In this document: positions 34,566 through 42,651 of the stretch, one piece after another
Position numbering within the stretch: the stretch's first letter is position 1
Layout: each line of letters begins with the position of its first letter
Source of the DNA: Lachnospiraceae bacterium
GTDB lineage: Bacteria > Bacillota > Clostridia > Lachnospirales > Lachnospiraceae
Direction: 5' to 3'
Assembly: GCA_017469935.1 (NCBI GenBank)
Contig: JAFUFL010000039.1
Coordinates: 20,771-84,770 of the forward strand
DNA: 64,000 bases
Notes under the pieces: generated by a model
The model's input: the letters and a program-made list of their open reading frames with translations, nothing else
The model's database searches: none
What the model was told of the DNA's origin: nothing
Made by a program: the position numbers and the translations under genes

Positions 34566-35774
34566 ATGCCCCAGTACAAAATCGATCCCAATCTCAGACA
34601 GCCTGCCTACCTGCAGCTCTATAACCAGATCCGCAATGACATCACGAGCGGAATCTGCCCCTACCAAAGCAAGCTCCCTTCCAAGAGATTCCTGGCCTCG
34701 GAGACCGGCACAAGTGTAATCACCGTCGAGCACGCCTACGATCTTTTGGCTGACGAAGGCTACATCGAGTCCCGGGAGCGCAGCGGGTACTATGTCATCT
34801 ACAAAGAAAATGAGTTGTTCCCGGTCGCACCTACAGTCGGAGACGGCGGGCAGGCGGGCCTTGGCTCCGCGTACGCGGGGCCCATCAGCCCTGCGAGCGG
34901 CAGCTCGGCGCCTGCCGGTGCCTCTGCAACCTACGACGGCGCCTTCTCCGACCTCCATGAGATCACTGATATTCCTATCCGCGGACCGATTGTCACCCCT
35001 GAGCAGGAACAGTTTCCCTTCAACATTCTCGCCCGAAAAGCCCGCAAAGTCCTGTCCGAATACGGCGAATCCCTTTTGGAGCGCTCGTCCAACAGCGGAA
35101 CTGTCCTCCTTCGCGAGGCGATCGCACGATATCTGGCCCGCAGCCGCAGAATAAACGTGAGCCCCGATCAGATCATCATCGGCTCCGGCTCCGAATACCT
35201 CTACAACCTGATCGTCCAGATCCTCGGCCGCGAGCGCACTTTCGCTCTGGAGGATCCCTCCTACGAGAAGATCCGGCTCGTCTACGAGGCCAGCGGTGTG
35301 CACTGCGAGCTCCTGCCCATGGACCGCGAGGGCGTTCGCCTAAGCGCGCTGCGTAGCTCGGAGGCGACTGTCCTGCACGTCACACCCTTCAACAGCTATC
35401 CCAGCGGCATCACTGCCACGGCTTCCAGGCGCGCAGGTTATATCAAATGGGCCTCGTCCAAAGACAGGTTCATCATCGAAGACGACTTTGACTCCGAGTT
35501 CTCCATGTCCACCAAGGCGGAGGACACCCTCTTCTCCCTCGAGCCGCAGCGCAGCGTGATCTACATGAATACCTTCACGCGCACCATCTCACCGGCGGTC
35601 CGCGTCGGCTACATGGTCCTTCCCGCTGAGCAGTGTGCTGCCATGATAGAGAAGATCTCCATCTACTCCTGCACCGTTCCCGTCTTCACCCAGCACCTTT
35701 TGGCGGAGCTGATCGACAGCGGCGACTTCGAGCGTCACATTAACCGCGTGCGGCGCCGCAGGCGACGAGTGTGA
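34566..35774 (+). CDS. MocR/PdxR-type GntR regulator, C-terminally truncated and lacking the PLP lysine
   Basis: A 402-residue protein (ATG after AAGGAGTCTCCT). Residues 1-75 form a GntR winged helix (QPAYLQLYNQIRNDI, LPSKRFLASETGTSVITVEH). A Gly/Ala/Ser linker follows, then a fold-type I aminotransferase domain from about 150 (NSGTVLLREAIARYLARSR, IEDDFDSEF). Where MocR proteins have the PLP lysine (TFSKS) this one has NTFTRTISPAVRVGY, so Arg replaces Lys. The frame stops right after HINRVRRRRRRV, about 70-80 residues short of the family norm, exactly where a dispersed repeat begins. DNA binding may persist; normal PLP sensing is unlikely. It may be decaying. Confidence 0.85.
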   Translation: MPQYKIDPNLRQPAYLQLYNQIRNDITSGICPYQSKLPSKRFLASETGTSVITVEHAYDLLADEGYIESRERSGYYVIYKENELFPVAPTVGDGGQAGLGSAYAGPISPASGSSAPAGASATYDGAFSDLHEITDIPIRGPIVTPEQEQFPFNILARKARKVLSEYGESLLERSSNSGTVLLREAIARYLARSRRINVSPDQIIIGSGSEYLYNLIVQILGRERTFALEDPSYEKIRLVYEASGVHCELLPMDREGVRLSALRSSEATVLHVTPFNSYPSGITATASRRAGYIKWASSKDRFIIEDDFDSEFSMSTKAEDTLFSLEPQRSVIYMNTFTRTISPAVRVGYMVLPAEQCAAMIEKISIYSCTVPVFTQHLLAELIDSGDFERHINRVRRRRRRV

Positions 35775-35915
35775 CAGGGGGACGTATCAAGTGACACATT
35801 TTTTGTGTCAAGGGGACGTATCAGGTGACACATTTTTGTTCCAAAATGTGTCACCTGATACGTCCCTTTTGACACAAATTCCAAAATGTGTCACTTGATA
35901 CGTCCCCCTGACACA
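35771..35915. repeat. Nested inverted array of the GGGGACGTATCARGTGACAC repeat
   Basis: Four copies of a ~30-bp unit are arranged as two forward then two reverse, so the whole stretch can fold into a double hairpin. Units: 35772-35810, 35811-35838, and the reverse pair 35839-35870 and 35871-35915. The last contains the 37-bp sequence found again at 38063-38099. It starts at the stop codon of the truncated MocR gene. Confidence 0.9.
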
Positions 35916-35926
35916 CCCTGACACAC

Positions 35927-35969
35927 AAAAAAACCGGGACCGTGAGTACGGCCCCTCGACCGACTCACG
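35927..35969 (-). terminator. Terminator of the DUF2828 gene
   Basis: On the minus strand GTGAGTCGG / CCGTACTCAC forms a stem that overlaps the stop codon and is followed by GGTCCCGG and TTTTTTT. Confidence 0.75.
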
Positions 35970-37467
35970 CCCGGATCATTTGATATCGCTCGCTGCCGAG
36001 CACGCGGAGCATGTGCTCCATCGGCGTAATATTCCCGTTATAACTGTGCTCCATTCCACATGTCGAAGCTCCGCTCGACAAAGCTGTTCCCAGCGTATCC
36101 GCCCTAACCGGCGTCTGCATCTGCCAGCTGTTTACATTGTGGAACACAATGGCGGGCATCTGATAACCATTCATTTCAAACTGCTCTTTGGCGTTATCAT
36201 ACACCGTGTTGTTCGCATCATGCACGCACCAGTTAAATTCCATATCCGAAAAAATATAGATCACCGACGGCAGTTCTTCCTGCTTCACATTGTATTTCAC
36301 TGCGGTTTGCAGAATCAGGTCAAAAACAGCTTCCAGGTTCGTACTTCCGCCCCACGGCAGTGTACTGATGTACCTCAGTTTGTCGCGCAGGTTCGCGCCT
36401 TTGATCTCAACAAGGTGCGGCGTGCTCTCGAAGGTGATCAGGCGATTGTGGAAATATCCCCTGCACCTCTCCGCGCAGTACAGTCCCATCGACTGTGAGA
36501 TCAGAGCGGGCACCAGCGACCCCCTGCCACAATACATGGAGCCCGATGTATCAACAACGCTGATGGCATTCGCGTCAGCCACCGCTCCCGGCAGATGCTT
36601 CCACAGCAGTTCTAACGTCTCCTGCCCCTCAGGATTTGCTGAGAACTCAAAATAGTACTCGGAAAAGAAAGGCCTCAGCACTTCATACGGAAACAGCGTG
36701 CCCGCATGGATCTTCTTTTCCCCCGCGCCCACGCCGGTCAGGAACTCCTCATAGCGTTTCCCATCCTGACGCTTGAACGCCTTGCGATACTTCAGCATCG
36801 CCTGCGCCGGCACAGCCTCGTAATTGACATTGTCCGGCTGCTTTTTCGTCAGCTGGCACTCCGTCAGTCCGATGCGCGCCCGGAGCGCCGTCACCCGCCG
36901 CCGATACTCTTTTTTGTCCATCTCCAGTGCGCTCATCAGTCTTTGCGCGTTCCTGCGTGTGCGCGGGCTGGAGGTGTTGTCCGAGGGCATCCACTTTGCC
37001 AAAAGAGAGATGTGCGCATTTTCTTCTCCCCCCTTCCGGCGTTTCAGCGCGTCCTCATCTTCTTCCAGCTGCTTCCTGATCATCCGGACCATCTCTGTCT
37101 GGGCCGGTGTATCCAGAAGACAAAGCAGATCGTCCCATCTTCCAAATTCAGCTATGTAAGGTACATTCTTTGCGGCAGATTCCGGCCAGACGGTTGCCAC
37201 GTGCCGCAGCAGTGTGCGAAAAAGCTTTCGCTCGCCCATACCGCCTCGAATGTCGCGCAGATAAAAGAGCAGCTTCATCGCAAGGTCCGGTTTCTCAATG
37301 TACGCTCGTTCAAAGAGCTTGATCTGCTCCTTACGGCTGCGATACCGCATTCCGCCCGCCACGGCAAAGAAGTCCAGACATGCATCACCGCTGCTTTCAT
37401 GCGTTTTGGCTCCATTGAGCGTAAGTGTATAATCGGCTTCTTCTGCCAGCTCGTCCCAATAGTTCAT
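35965..37467 (-). CDS. DUF2828-type protein with C-terminal VWA domain (Ro60-like architecture)
   Basis: A 500-residue protein started at the ATG preceded by GAGAGGATACCGG; 110 upstream in-frame codons lack a binding site. The N-terminal helical-repeat part carries DUF2828 landmarks: LLFYLRDIRGGMGERKLFR (near 75), LLAKWMPSDNTSS (near 165), PAQAMLKYRKAFKRQDGKRY (near 235). From about 315 a von Willebrand A domain follows with an intact metal site (VVDTSGSMYC; later GGSTNL and IFSDMEF). The helical-ring plus VWA layout recalls TROVE/Ro60 RNA-binding proteins; RNA binding is inference. The gene stands alone between identical 37-bp repeats. Confidence 0.8.
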   Translation of the reverse strand: MNYWDELAEEADYTLTLNGAKTHESSGDACLDFFAVAGGMRYRSRKEQIKLFERAYIEKPDLAMKLLFYLRDIRGGMGERKLFRTLLRHVATVWPESAAKNVPYIAEFGRWDDLLCLLDTPAQTEMVRMIRKQLEEDEDALKRRKGGEENAHISLLAKWMPSDNTSSPRTRRNAQRLMSALEMDKKEYRRRVTALRARIGLTECQLTKKQPDNVNYEAVPAQAMLKYRKAFKRQDGKRYEEFLTGVGAGEKKIHAGTLFPYEVLRPFFSEYYFEFSANPEGQETLELLWKHLPGAVADANAISVVDTSGSMYCGRGSLVPALISQSMGLYCAERCRGYFHNRLITFESTPHLVEIKGANLRDKLRYISTLPWGGSTNLEAVFDLILQTAVKYNVKQEELPSVIYIFSDMEFNWCVHDANNTVYDNAKEQFEMNGYQMPAIVFHNVNSWQMQTPVRADTLGTALSSGASTCGMEHSYNGNITPMEHMLRVLGSERYQMIRA

Positions 37468-38062
37468 CCGGTATCCTCTCTGTTTAGGAATGTTTTGGCA
37501 GAGAATGCATCCCGTCGCCCGGACGCTGTACCGCTCACCTGATGTGTTTGGAGTAACTGCCCCATGTTTACTGTTCCGTATCACACGGGTCAGCCCACAT
37601 CCTGCCTGCGTCTTTGCTCCTGAACGGCGGTCTGCACGTCGGTCGTGGTGAACGCCATGGTGAACTTGGGCAAAGAACCGGATCATGCAGACGCGATTGA
37701 GAATTATGCCTCGAAAAAAGAATTTGTATCTGTCAGATATCCAACGGAGACTGTGCCTCCTCTCGGAACAGTTCGGATGGTTGTTTGCGAGTGCCACACG
37801 ACCTACACGTTTCCACCTGCAATTCCTTCTCTTGCACAGTGGTTTTTCCTCTGACAGCGCTGCTGTATGCGCCTTTATCCGGCCGGAAAACCTTTGTTCA
37901 TCATCAAGCCTGTTCTCTGCCTGGCTTCTTTCTCAGAACTTTATCGTTCCCTGTCGATGATCTTATGATAGCAGAGACAATGTCCGGTTTCCCTAAACCT
38001 GTCGTTTAAGTTTGATAAGGCCGGCTTTCCGGCTATTTGTATTGCAGGATGCAGTCCAAATA
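37468..38062. other. Long non-coding stretch upstream of the DUF2828 gene
   Basis: About 595 bp without a convincing gene. Plus-strand frames here have no ribosome binding sites. The minus strand is the presumed leader of the DUF2828 gene. Near the left repeat-side end is a hairpin at about 38019-38034 (GGCCGGCTTTCCGGCT). I looked for tRNA-like T-arms as in bacterial Y RNAs and did not find a clear one. Confidence 0.45.
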
Positions 38063-38099
38063 TTCCAAAATGTGTCACTTGATACGTCCCCCTGACACA
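38063..38099. repeat. Solitary copy of the 37-bp repeat
   Basis: Identical over 37 bp to 35879-35915, in the same orientation, 2,184 bp away. It begins TTCCAAAATGTGTCACTTGA and ends CCCCCTGACACA. It lies 55 bp upstream of argC. Confidence 0.92.
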
Positions 38100-38154
38100 G
38101 ATTTTATGATATGATTAGCATCGATATTTCGTAACTGACAGAAAGGAACTGAGC

Positions 38155-39093
38155 ATGAGCAAAACAAAAGTATACATAGACGGACAGAGCGGCACTACCG
38201 GCCTCCAGATCTTTGACAGGATCGGATCCAGAGACGACCTGGAGCTGATGCGCATCGACGAGGACAAGCGCCACGACAACGAAGAGCGCCGCAAATTCCT
38301 CAACGCAGCCGACATCGTCTTTTTGTGTCTGCCTGACGCAGGCGCCATCGAGGCCGTCTCCCTGATCGACAACCCGAACGTCCGCGTCATCGACGCTTCC
38401 ACCGCCCACCGCACGGCCGACGGCTGGACCTACGGCTTCCCGGAGCTCTCCGCCGACCAGCGCGCCGCCATCGCCTCCAGCCACAGGGTCGCCAATCCCG
38501 GCTGCCACGCGACCGGCTTCATCTCCTGCGCGGCTCCCCTGATCCGCATGGGCGTCGTCCCGGCCTCCTATCCGCTCACCTGCTTCTCCCTGACCGGCTA
38601 CTCCGGCGGCGGCAAGAAGATGATCGCGAACTACGAGTCCCCTGACAAGGCGCAGTCCCTGTTCGCGCCCGGCATCTACGGCTTGACTCTGAAGCACAAG
38701 CACATCCCTGAGATGTCAAAAGTCTGCGCCCTCGAGACTCCTCCCGTTTTCCTTCCTGTTGTCGACGACTACTACAAGGGAATGGCGACCACCATCATGC
38801 TGCACAACCGCCTGCTGCCCGGCGCTCCCACCGCGCAGGACATCTGCGAAAAACTGCAGGACTACTACAAAGACGCACACTTCGTGAGCGTCATGCCCTT
38901 CGGCACAAACGGCACAACACTTTATGCCAATGAACTCGCCGGCACAAACCACCTCAAAATAGTGGTCTGCGGCCACGAAGACCAGACCAGTGTCACTGCC
39001 CTCTTCGACAACCTGGGCAAAGGTGCCTCCGGCGCCGCCGTCCAGAACATGAACATCATGCTGGGCATCGATGAGGCGACAGGGTTGGAGTGA
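38155..39093 (+). CDS. argC: N-acetyl-gamma-glutamyl-phosphate reductase
   Basis: A 312-residue protein, the short type of ArgC. It starts with a dinucleotide-binding segment (VYIDGQSGTTGLQIFDRI). The catalytic Cys is in VANPGCHATGF (near residue 118), and the downstream HKHIPEMSKV supplies the His. It reduces N-acetylglutamyl phosphate with NADPH in arginine synthesis. GAAAGGAACTGAGC precedes the ATG. No other arg genes are adjacent, so it is a detached single gene. A dispersed repeat sits directly in its upstream region. Confidence 0.95.
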   Translation: MSKTKVYIDGQSGTTGLQIFDRIGSRDDLELMRIDEDKRHDNEERRKFLNAADIVFLCLPDAGAIEAVSLIDNPNVRVIDASTAHRTADGWTYGFPELSADQRAAIASSHRVANPGCHATGFISCAAPLIRMGVVPASYPLTCFSLTGYSGGGKKMIANYESPDKAQSLFAPGIYGLTLKHKHIPEMSKVCALETPPVFLPVVDDYYKGMATTIMLHNRLLPGAPTAQDICEKLQDYYKDAHFVSVMPFGTNGTTLYANELAGTNHLKIVVCGHEDQTSVTALFDNLGKGASGAAVQNMNIMLGIDEATGLE

Positions 39094-39124
39094 TTTGTTG
39101 GGGTGAGTTTGGTGTACGACCAAA

Positions 39125-39159
39125 CGGGGCAGCCACATTTATCCAATGTGACTGCCCCG
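39125..39159. terminator. Bidirectional terminator between argC and lon
   Basis: CGGGGCAG-c-CACATT / AATGTG-a-CTGCCCCG is a 14-bp stem with one mismatch, centred between the two convergent stop codons. Confidence 0.75.
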
Positions 39160-39169
39160 CATAGCATCA

Positions 39170-41707
39170 TCAATCTATCTTCTCTTCACTTCCATCCAGA
39201 ATCCCTGTTTTCTCAAGCACTTCCGTGACATCGCTGACCGGGATAATTGTAAGCTTGTCCCTGACCTCCTGCGGCACTTCGTCCAGATCATCCTCGTTTT
39301 CCTTAGGGATAAATACTGTCTGAATACCTGCTCTCGAAGCCGCCATCAGCTTCTCGGGAAGTCCTCCGATCGGAGTGACTACGCCGCGAAGGGAAACTTC
39401 ACCCGTCATGGCGATCGTCGGCGCCACCGCTCTGTCAGAAACAAGCGAGGCGAGAGCCGTCGTCATCGTGATACCTGCAGAAGGGCCATCCTTGGGCACT
39501 GCACCTTCCGGCACGTGAATGTGCAAGTCATTTTCTTCGAAGAGGGAAGCCTTATCCGGGAACATCGACTTCACAAGGCTCACTGCAATCTGCACGGATT
39601 CCTTCATGACGTCGCCCAACTGTCCGGTAACGGTGAATTTGCCGCTGCCCTTGGTAAACAAAGTCTCAATGAAAAGGATTTCTCCGCCTGCAGCGGTCCA
39701 GGCAAGTCCTGTCACAATGCCGGGTTTCTTTTCTGCCAGCACGCGGTCATGCCTGACCGGTTTCGCATCGAGCATCTCGCGCAAATCTTCTTCTTTCACG
39801 ACGATGGGTTCCATCTTCACCACAGCTGTCTCAGTCAGAGGCGCCGTTACAGTCTCCGTCAACGGTTCAGCAGTAGTTCCGGCGCCAGTCGAATCGCCGC
39901 CAGCTGCACTGTCGGCCGCTGCTACGGCCCCCTGCTCAGCCGCCGAAGCCGTCTCCGAAGCCGCCTCCGCAACACCCGCCGCAGCAGCCCCGTCAGCCGC
40001 GCCCGCCGAAGCAACCGCCCCAGCCATCTTCGCCGCCTCCACCGCAGCCGCACCGAACCGCTTGGAGACCTCCACCGCCGCCGACCTGCACAGCGTATCC
40101 AGCCGCTTACGCAGTCCGCGCACGCCGGATTCCATCGTGTAGTTGTCGATGATCTTGCGGATGATGTCGTCCGAGATCACGATCTGCTCCTCGGTCACGC
40201 CCATAGCCTTCATGGCCTTGGGAAGGAGGTGCCTGCGTGCGATCTGGAACTTGTCCGAAGCCGTGTATCCGTTGAAGCGGATCACTTCCATTCGGTTGAG
40301 CAGCGGCTCAGGGATCGTATCCACCGAGTTGGCCGTGCAGATGAACATGACGTTGCTGAGGTCATAAGGAACATTCATGTAATGATCCGTGAAAGTGCTG
40401 TTCTGCTCCGGATCAAGCACCTCGAGCAAAGCACTGGCCGGATCTCCGTTGTAGGAGACGCCCAGCTTGTCCACCTCGTCCAGCACCATGACCGGATTGG
40501 AGACGCCGCTCTTCTTGATGCCGTCCATGATCCTGCCCGGCATAGCGCCGATGTAAGTTCTGCGGTGACCGCGAATATCTGCCTCGTCGCGCACGCCGCC
40601 CAGGCTCACGCGCACGTATTCTCTGTGAAGGGCTTTGGCGATACTTTGCCCGATGCTTGTCTTGCCGGTGCCCGGTGCGCCGACGAAGAGCAGGATCGAG
40701 CCCGCCTGTTCCTTCTTGAGGTTCATGACCGCGATCTGCTGGATGATGCGCTGCTTGACTTTGCCCAGTCCGAAGTGGTCCTCTTCGAGCACCGCTTCCG
40801 CCTCCGACAGGTCGATGTCCTGCTGCGGCTCCGTCTTCCAGGAAAGTCCCGTGACAAAATCCAGATAGTCGTAGAGCATTCCCGCTTCCGTCCCGCCGTT
40901 GTTCTCCTGTTTGAGCCGGTTCAGGACCTTGAGCGCCTCTCCTTTGGCGGTCTCGTTCATGCCCGCCTCTTCGATCTTGAGCTCGAACTTGCGGATGTCC
41001 GACACCTTCTCGGGGTGCATCTCGTCCAGCTCGCGCTGCAGAAGCTCCATCTGCTTCTTGATCGCGTTCTCCCTGTAGATCTTCTGGTAATCCTCCTGCT
41101 GCGCGCTGGCAGCCTTGGTGGTCACCTTGGAGACCTCCATGAACTCGTAGACCGCTTTCTCGAGAAGCTCAAACCGCTTCTTGTGACTGTCCTGTGCCAA
41201 AATATCGTATTTCTCCTCGGCACTCATCTTGAACCAGATGGACATGGCGACGGCCACTTCGTTGATCGAGTGGAACTGGTTGAGATAGCCCATGGCCTGT
41301 TCGCCCCACTCAAAGCCCTGCCAACTCTCCTTCAGGTCCTCCTTGAGGCGCTCAAAATGTGCCTTCTCCACACCTTCGTCCAGATCTTCGATCTCCTCAC
41401 AGCGCGAGATCGTAAGCTCGATCGTGTGGTCCGGGTTGATCCCGATCGTGTCGAGATGGACCCTGCCCGTTGTGCGGATCTCCACATACCCTTCCGGGTT
41501 CACTTCGTTGACGTAGCCCGTCACGCCGATGGGGAAGAAACTTTCCTCGGTCATATCCTTGCGGTGCTCCTCTTTTTTGCACGATAAGAGCACGACCCGG
41601 TCGTTGACCTGCGCGTAACGGCGCGCCAGGTGCCTGTACTGATCCGACTTCAGATAGACGTTGGCGTCCGGCACCAGCAAAAGATTGTATATAGGAATTA
41701 CTACCAT
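39170..41707 (-). CDS. lon: ATP-dependent protease Lon with an Ala-rich insertion
   Basis: An 845-residue LonA-type protease. The N-terminal substrate domain opens VVIPIYNLLLVPDANVYL. The AAA+ module has Walker A GAPGTGKTSIGQ (near 344), Walker B MVLDEVDKL and sensor ICTANSVDTIP. The Ser/Lys dyad is in KDGPSAGITMTTA (Ser near 741) and GGLPEKLMAA (Lys near 785). Between the AAA+ alpha-helical subdomain and the protease domain lies an unusual ~80-residue Ala/Gly/Thr/Glu-rich insertion (about 550-630; AAAGVAEAASETASAAEQGA). It degrades damaged and regulatory proteins. AAGGAGG lies upstream. A CIRCE site in its leader implies HrcA heat-shock control. Confidence 0.95.
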   Translation of the reverse strand: MVVIPIYNLLLVPDANVYLKSDQYRHLARRYAQVNDRVVLLSCKKEEHRKDMTEESFFPIGVTGYVNEVNPEGYVEIRTTGRVHLDTIGINPDHTIELTISRCEEIEDLDEGVEKAHFERLKEDLKESWQGFEWGEQAMGYLNQFHSINEVAVAMSIWFKMSAEEKYDILAQDSHKKRFELLEKAVYEFMEVSKVTTKAASAQQEDYQKIYRENAIKKQMELLQRELDEMHPEKVSDIRKFELKIEEAGMNETAKGEALKVLNRLKQENNGGTEAGMLYDYLDFVTGLSWKTEPQQDIDLSEAEAVLEEDHFGLGKVKQRIIQQIAVMNLKKEQAGSILLFVGAPGTGKTSIGQSIAKALHREYVRVSLGGVRDEADIRGHRRTYIGAMPGRIMDGIKKSGVSNPVMVLDEVDKLGVSYNGDPASALLEVLDPEQNSTFTDHYMNVPYDLSNVMFICTANSVDTIPEPLLNRMEVIRFNGYTASDKFQIARRHLLPKAMKAMGVTEEQIVISDDIIRKIIDNYTMESGVRGLRKRLDTLCRSAAVEVSKRFGAAAVEAAKMAGAVASAGAADGAAAAGVAEAASETASAAEQGAVAAADSAAGGDSTGAGTTAEPLTETVTAPLTETAVVKMEPIVVKEEDLREMLDAKPVRHDRVLAEKKPGIVTGLAWTAAGGEILFIETLFTKGSGKFTVTGQLGDVMKESVQIAVSLVKSMFPDKASLFEENDLHIHVPEGAVPKDGPSAGITMTTALASLVSDRAVAPTIAMTGEVSLRGVVTPIGGLPEKLMAASRAGIQTVFIPKENEDDLDEVPQEVRDKLTIIPVSDVTEVLEKTGILDGSEEKID

Positions 41708-41732
41708 TTCTTACTTAAATCCTCCTTCGTTG

Positions 41733-41759
41733 TCAGCACTCTTTGCTGTCGAGTGCTAA
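41733..41759 (-). promoter_or_regulatory. CIRCE operator (HrcA binding site) in the lon leader
   Basis: On the minus strand TTAGCACTC, nine bases, GAGTGCTGA. The consensus is TTAGCACTC-N9-GAGTGCTAA, so there is one mismatch. It lies 26 bases upstream of the lon start, downstream of the predicted transcription start. Confidence 0.93.
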
Positions 41760-41799
41760 TGTCAGGGTAAAAAATTTGGCTTCACCGGGAAGCCGTTCC

Positions 41800-41827
41800 T
41801 TGACACTTGTCAATGTTTTGATATGAT
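41800..41827 (+). promoter_or_regulatory. Promoter of the TetR gene overlapping a palindrome
   Basis: TTGACA (41800-41805), 16 bp, TATGAT (41822-41827). The -35 is the left half of the palindrome TTGACA-ct-TGTCAA (41800-41813). Confidence 0.7.
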
Positions 41828-41829
41828 AG

Positions 41830-41858
41830 ATAGTAGCATCGGCCTTGACAGTTGTCAA
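41830..41858 (-). promoter_or_regulatory. Promoter of lon overlapping the second palindrome
   Basis: On the minus strand TTGACA (41853-41858), 17 bp, TACTAT (41830-41835). Its -35 is half of the palindrome at 41843-41860. Predicted start near 41823, giving a ~115-base leader that includes the CIRCE site. Confidence 0.65.
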
Positions 41859-41860
41859 GG
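41843..41860. promoter_or_regulatory. Putative TetR operator (second palindrome)
   Basis: CCTTGACA-gt-TGTCAAGG is a perfect 8-bp-arm palindrome. A second, 6-bp-arm copy with the same TTGACA/TGTCAA core is at 41800-41813, 45 bp centre to centre. Together they cover both -35 boxes of the divergent promoters. Confidence 0.6.
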
Positions 41861-41890
41861 TTGTTCATATTCTTTTTATATTTTGCTCTT

Positions 41891-41958
41891 TTACCCGGGG
41901 CGCACAAGACGCACCCACAGTCCCGAACACGAACCCTTTGGGACCCGGGGTACTGAAC
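41891..41958. repeat. Dispersed palindromic element, copy 2
   Basis: It contains the family core (CCCACAGTCCCGAACACGAA then CCCTTTGGGACC) and the right end GGGGTACTGAA; the left end is degenerate (TTACCCGGGG). It forms part of the leader of the TetR gene. Confidence 0.65.
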
Positions 41959-41990
41959 AATTTCTTAATCTAACTGACAGAGGACCAACC

Positions 41991-42533
41991 ATGTACGAAG
42001 GATGCAACAAGACTGCCATCGCCTCTCAGGCCGCGATCGCCGAAGCGCTCATAGAATTAATGAAGGATAAGCCTTATTCCCGCATCAGCGTGAGCGAGAT
42101 CTGCAAGCGCGCCGGCGTCTCCCGCCAGACCTTCTACTCTCTCTTCGCCTCCAAGGACAATGTCATCTCCTTCATTCTCGAGCGAAAATACTGCTTCCGC
42201 CCGCAGGACCACGAGTGCTGCCACTCCTCCATGACTCTGGAGGACATTTGCCGCGCCTACAGCCAATACATTACGGAGCGCAGGGATATGATCGTCCTTC
42301 TCGTCCGCAATGACATCCTCTACCTGCTGCAGGACAGCCTGTACAGTTCCTTCATCGACTGCGAAGATTATCTCCCCGGCTACCCCGCCCAGGACCGGGT
42401 CTATGCCGCCGATTTTCTTGCCGGGGGCCTGACGGGAATCGCGCGCAACTACGCACGCCCGGGCACGCTCACCTCGCAGCAGCACCTCGAGGAAATCCTT
42501 TACTCCCTTTTCAGCGGTTCTTTCTTTCGATAA
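41991..42533 (+). CDS. TetR family transcriptional regulator
   Basis: A 180-residue protein from the ATG with AGAGGACC upstream. The N-terminal TetR helix-turn-helix is clear (ALIELMKDKPYSRISVSEIC then KRAGVSRQTFYSLFASKDNV). The C-terminal ligand domain is of the small type common in clostridia (TetR_C-like, with RRDMIVLLVRNDILYLLQDS). It is transcribed divergently from lon, and two TTGACA-nn-TGTCAA palindromes overlap both promoters, so it probably represses itself and perhaps lon. Ligand unknown. Confidence 0.88.
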   Translation: MYEGCNKTAIASQAAIAEALIELMKDKPYSRISVSEICKRAGVSRQTFYSLFASKDNVISFILERKYCFRPQDHECCHSSMTLEDICRAYSQYITERRDMIVLLVRNDILYLLQDSLYSSFIDCEDYLPGYPAQDRVYAADFLAGGLTGIARNYARPGTLTSQQHLEEILYSLFSGSFFR

Positions 42534-42573
42534 TATGTAATTTGCATCACACCGAACGCAGAATGCCTGACGG

Positions 42574-42632
42574 TTTACATTGACGTGGGTGGCTGAACAG
42601 TTTACGATGACGCGGGGGCTGAATATTTTACA
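42574..42632. repeat. Short tandem repeat upstream of the YitT gene
   Basis: Two and a half copies of a 26-27 bp unit (TTTACATTGACGTGGGTGGC then TGAACAG; second copy TTTACGATGACGCGGGGGCT then GAATAT). The GGGGGCTGAAT part resembles the right end of the dispersed palindromic family. Confidence 0.7.
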
Positions 42633-42651
42633 TTAAAGGAGATACTTTTTT

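Noticed and set aside
35771-35915. Possible CRISPR array
   Set aside because: The repeats alternate orientation, have no unique spacers of constant length, and no cas genes are present.
39515-41587. 690-residue plus-strand open frame across lon
   Set aside because: It is the antisense shadow of lon; composition is Arg/His/Leu-rich, without domains or a ribosome binding site.
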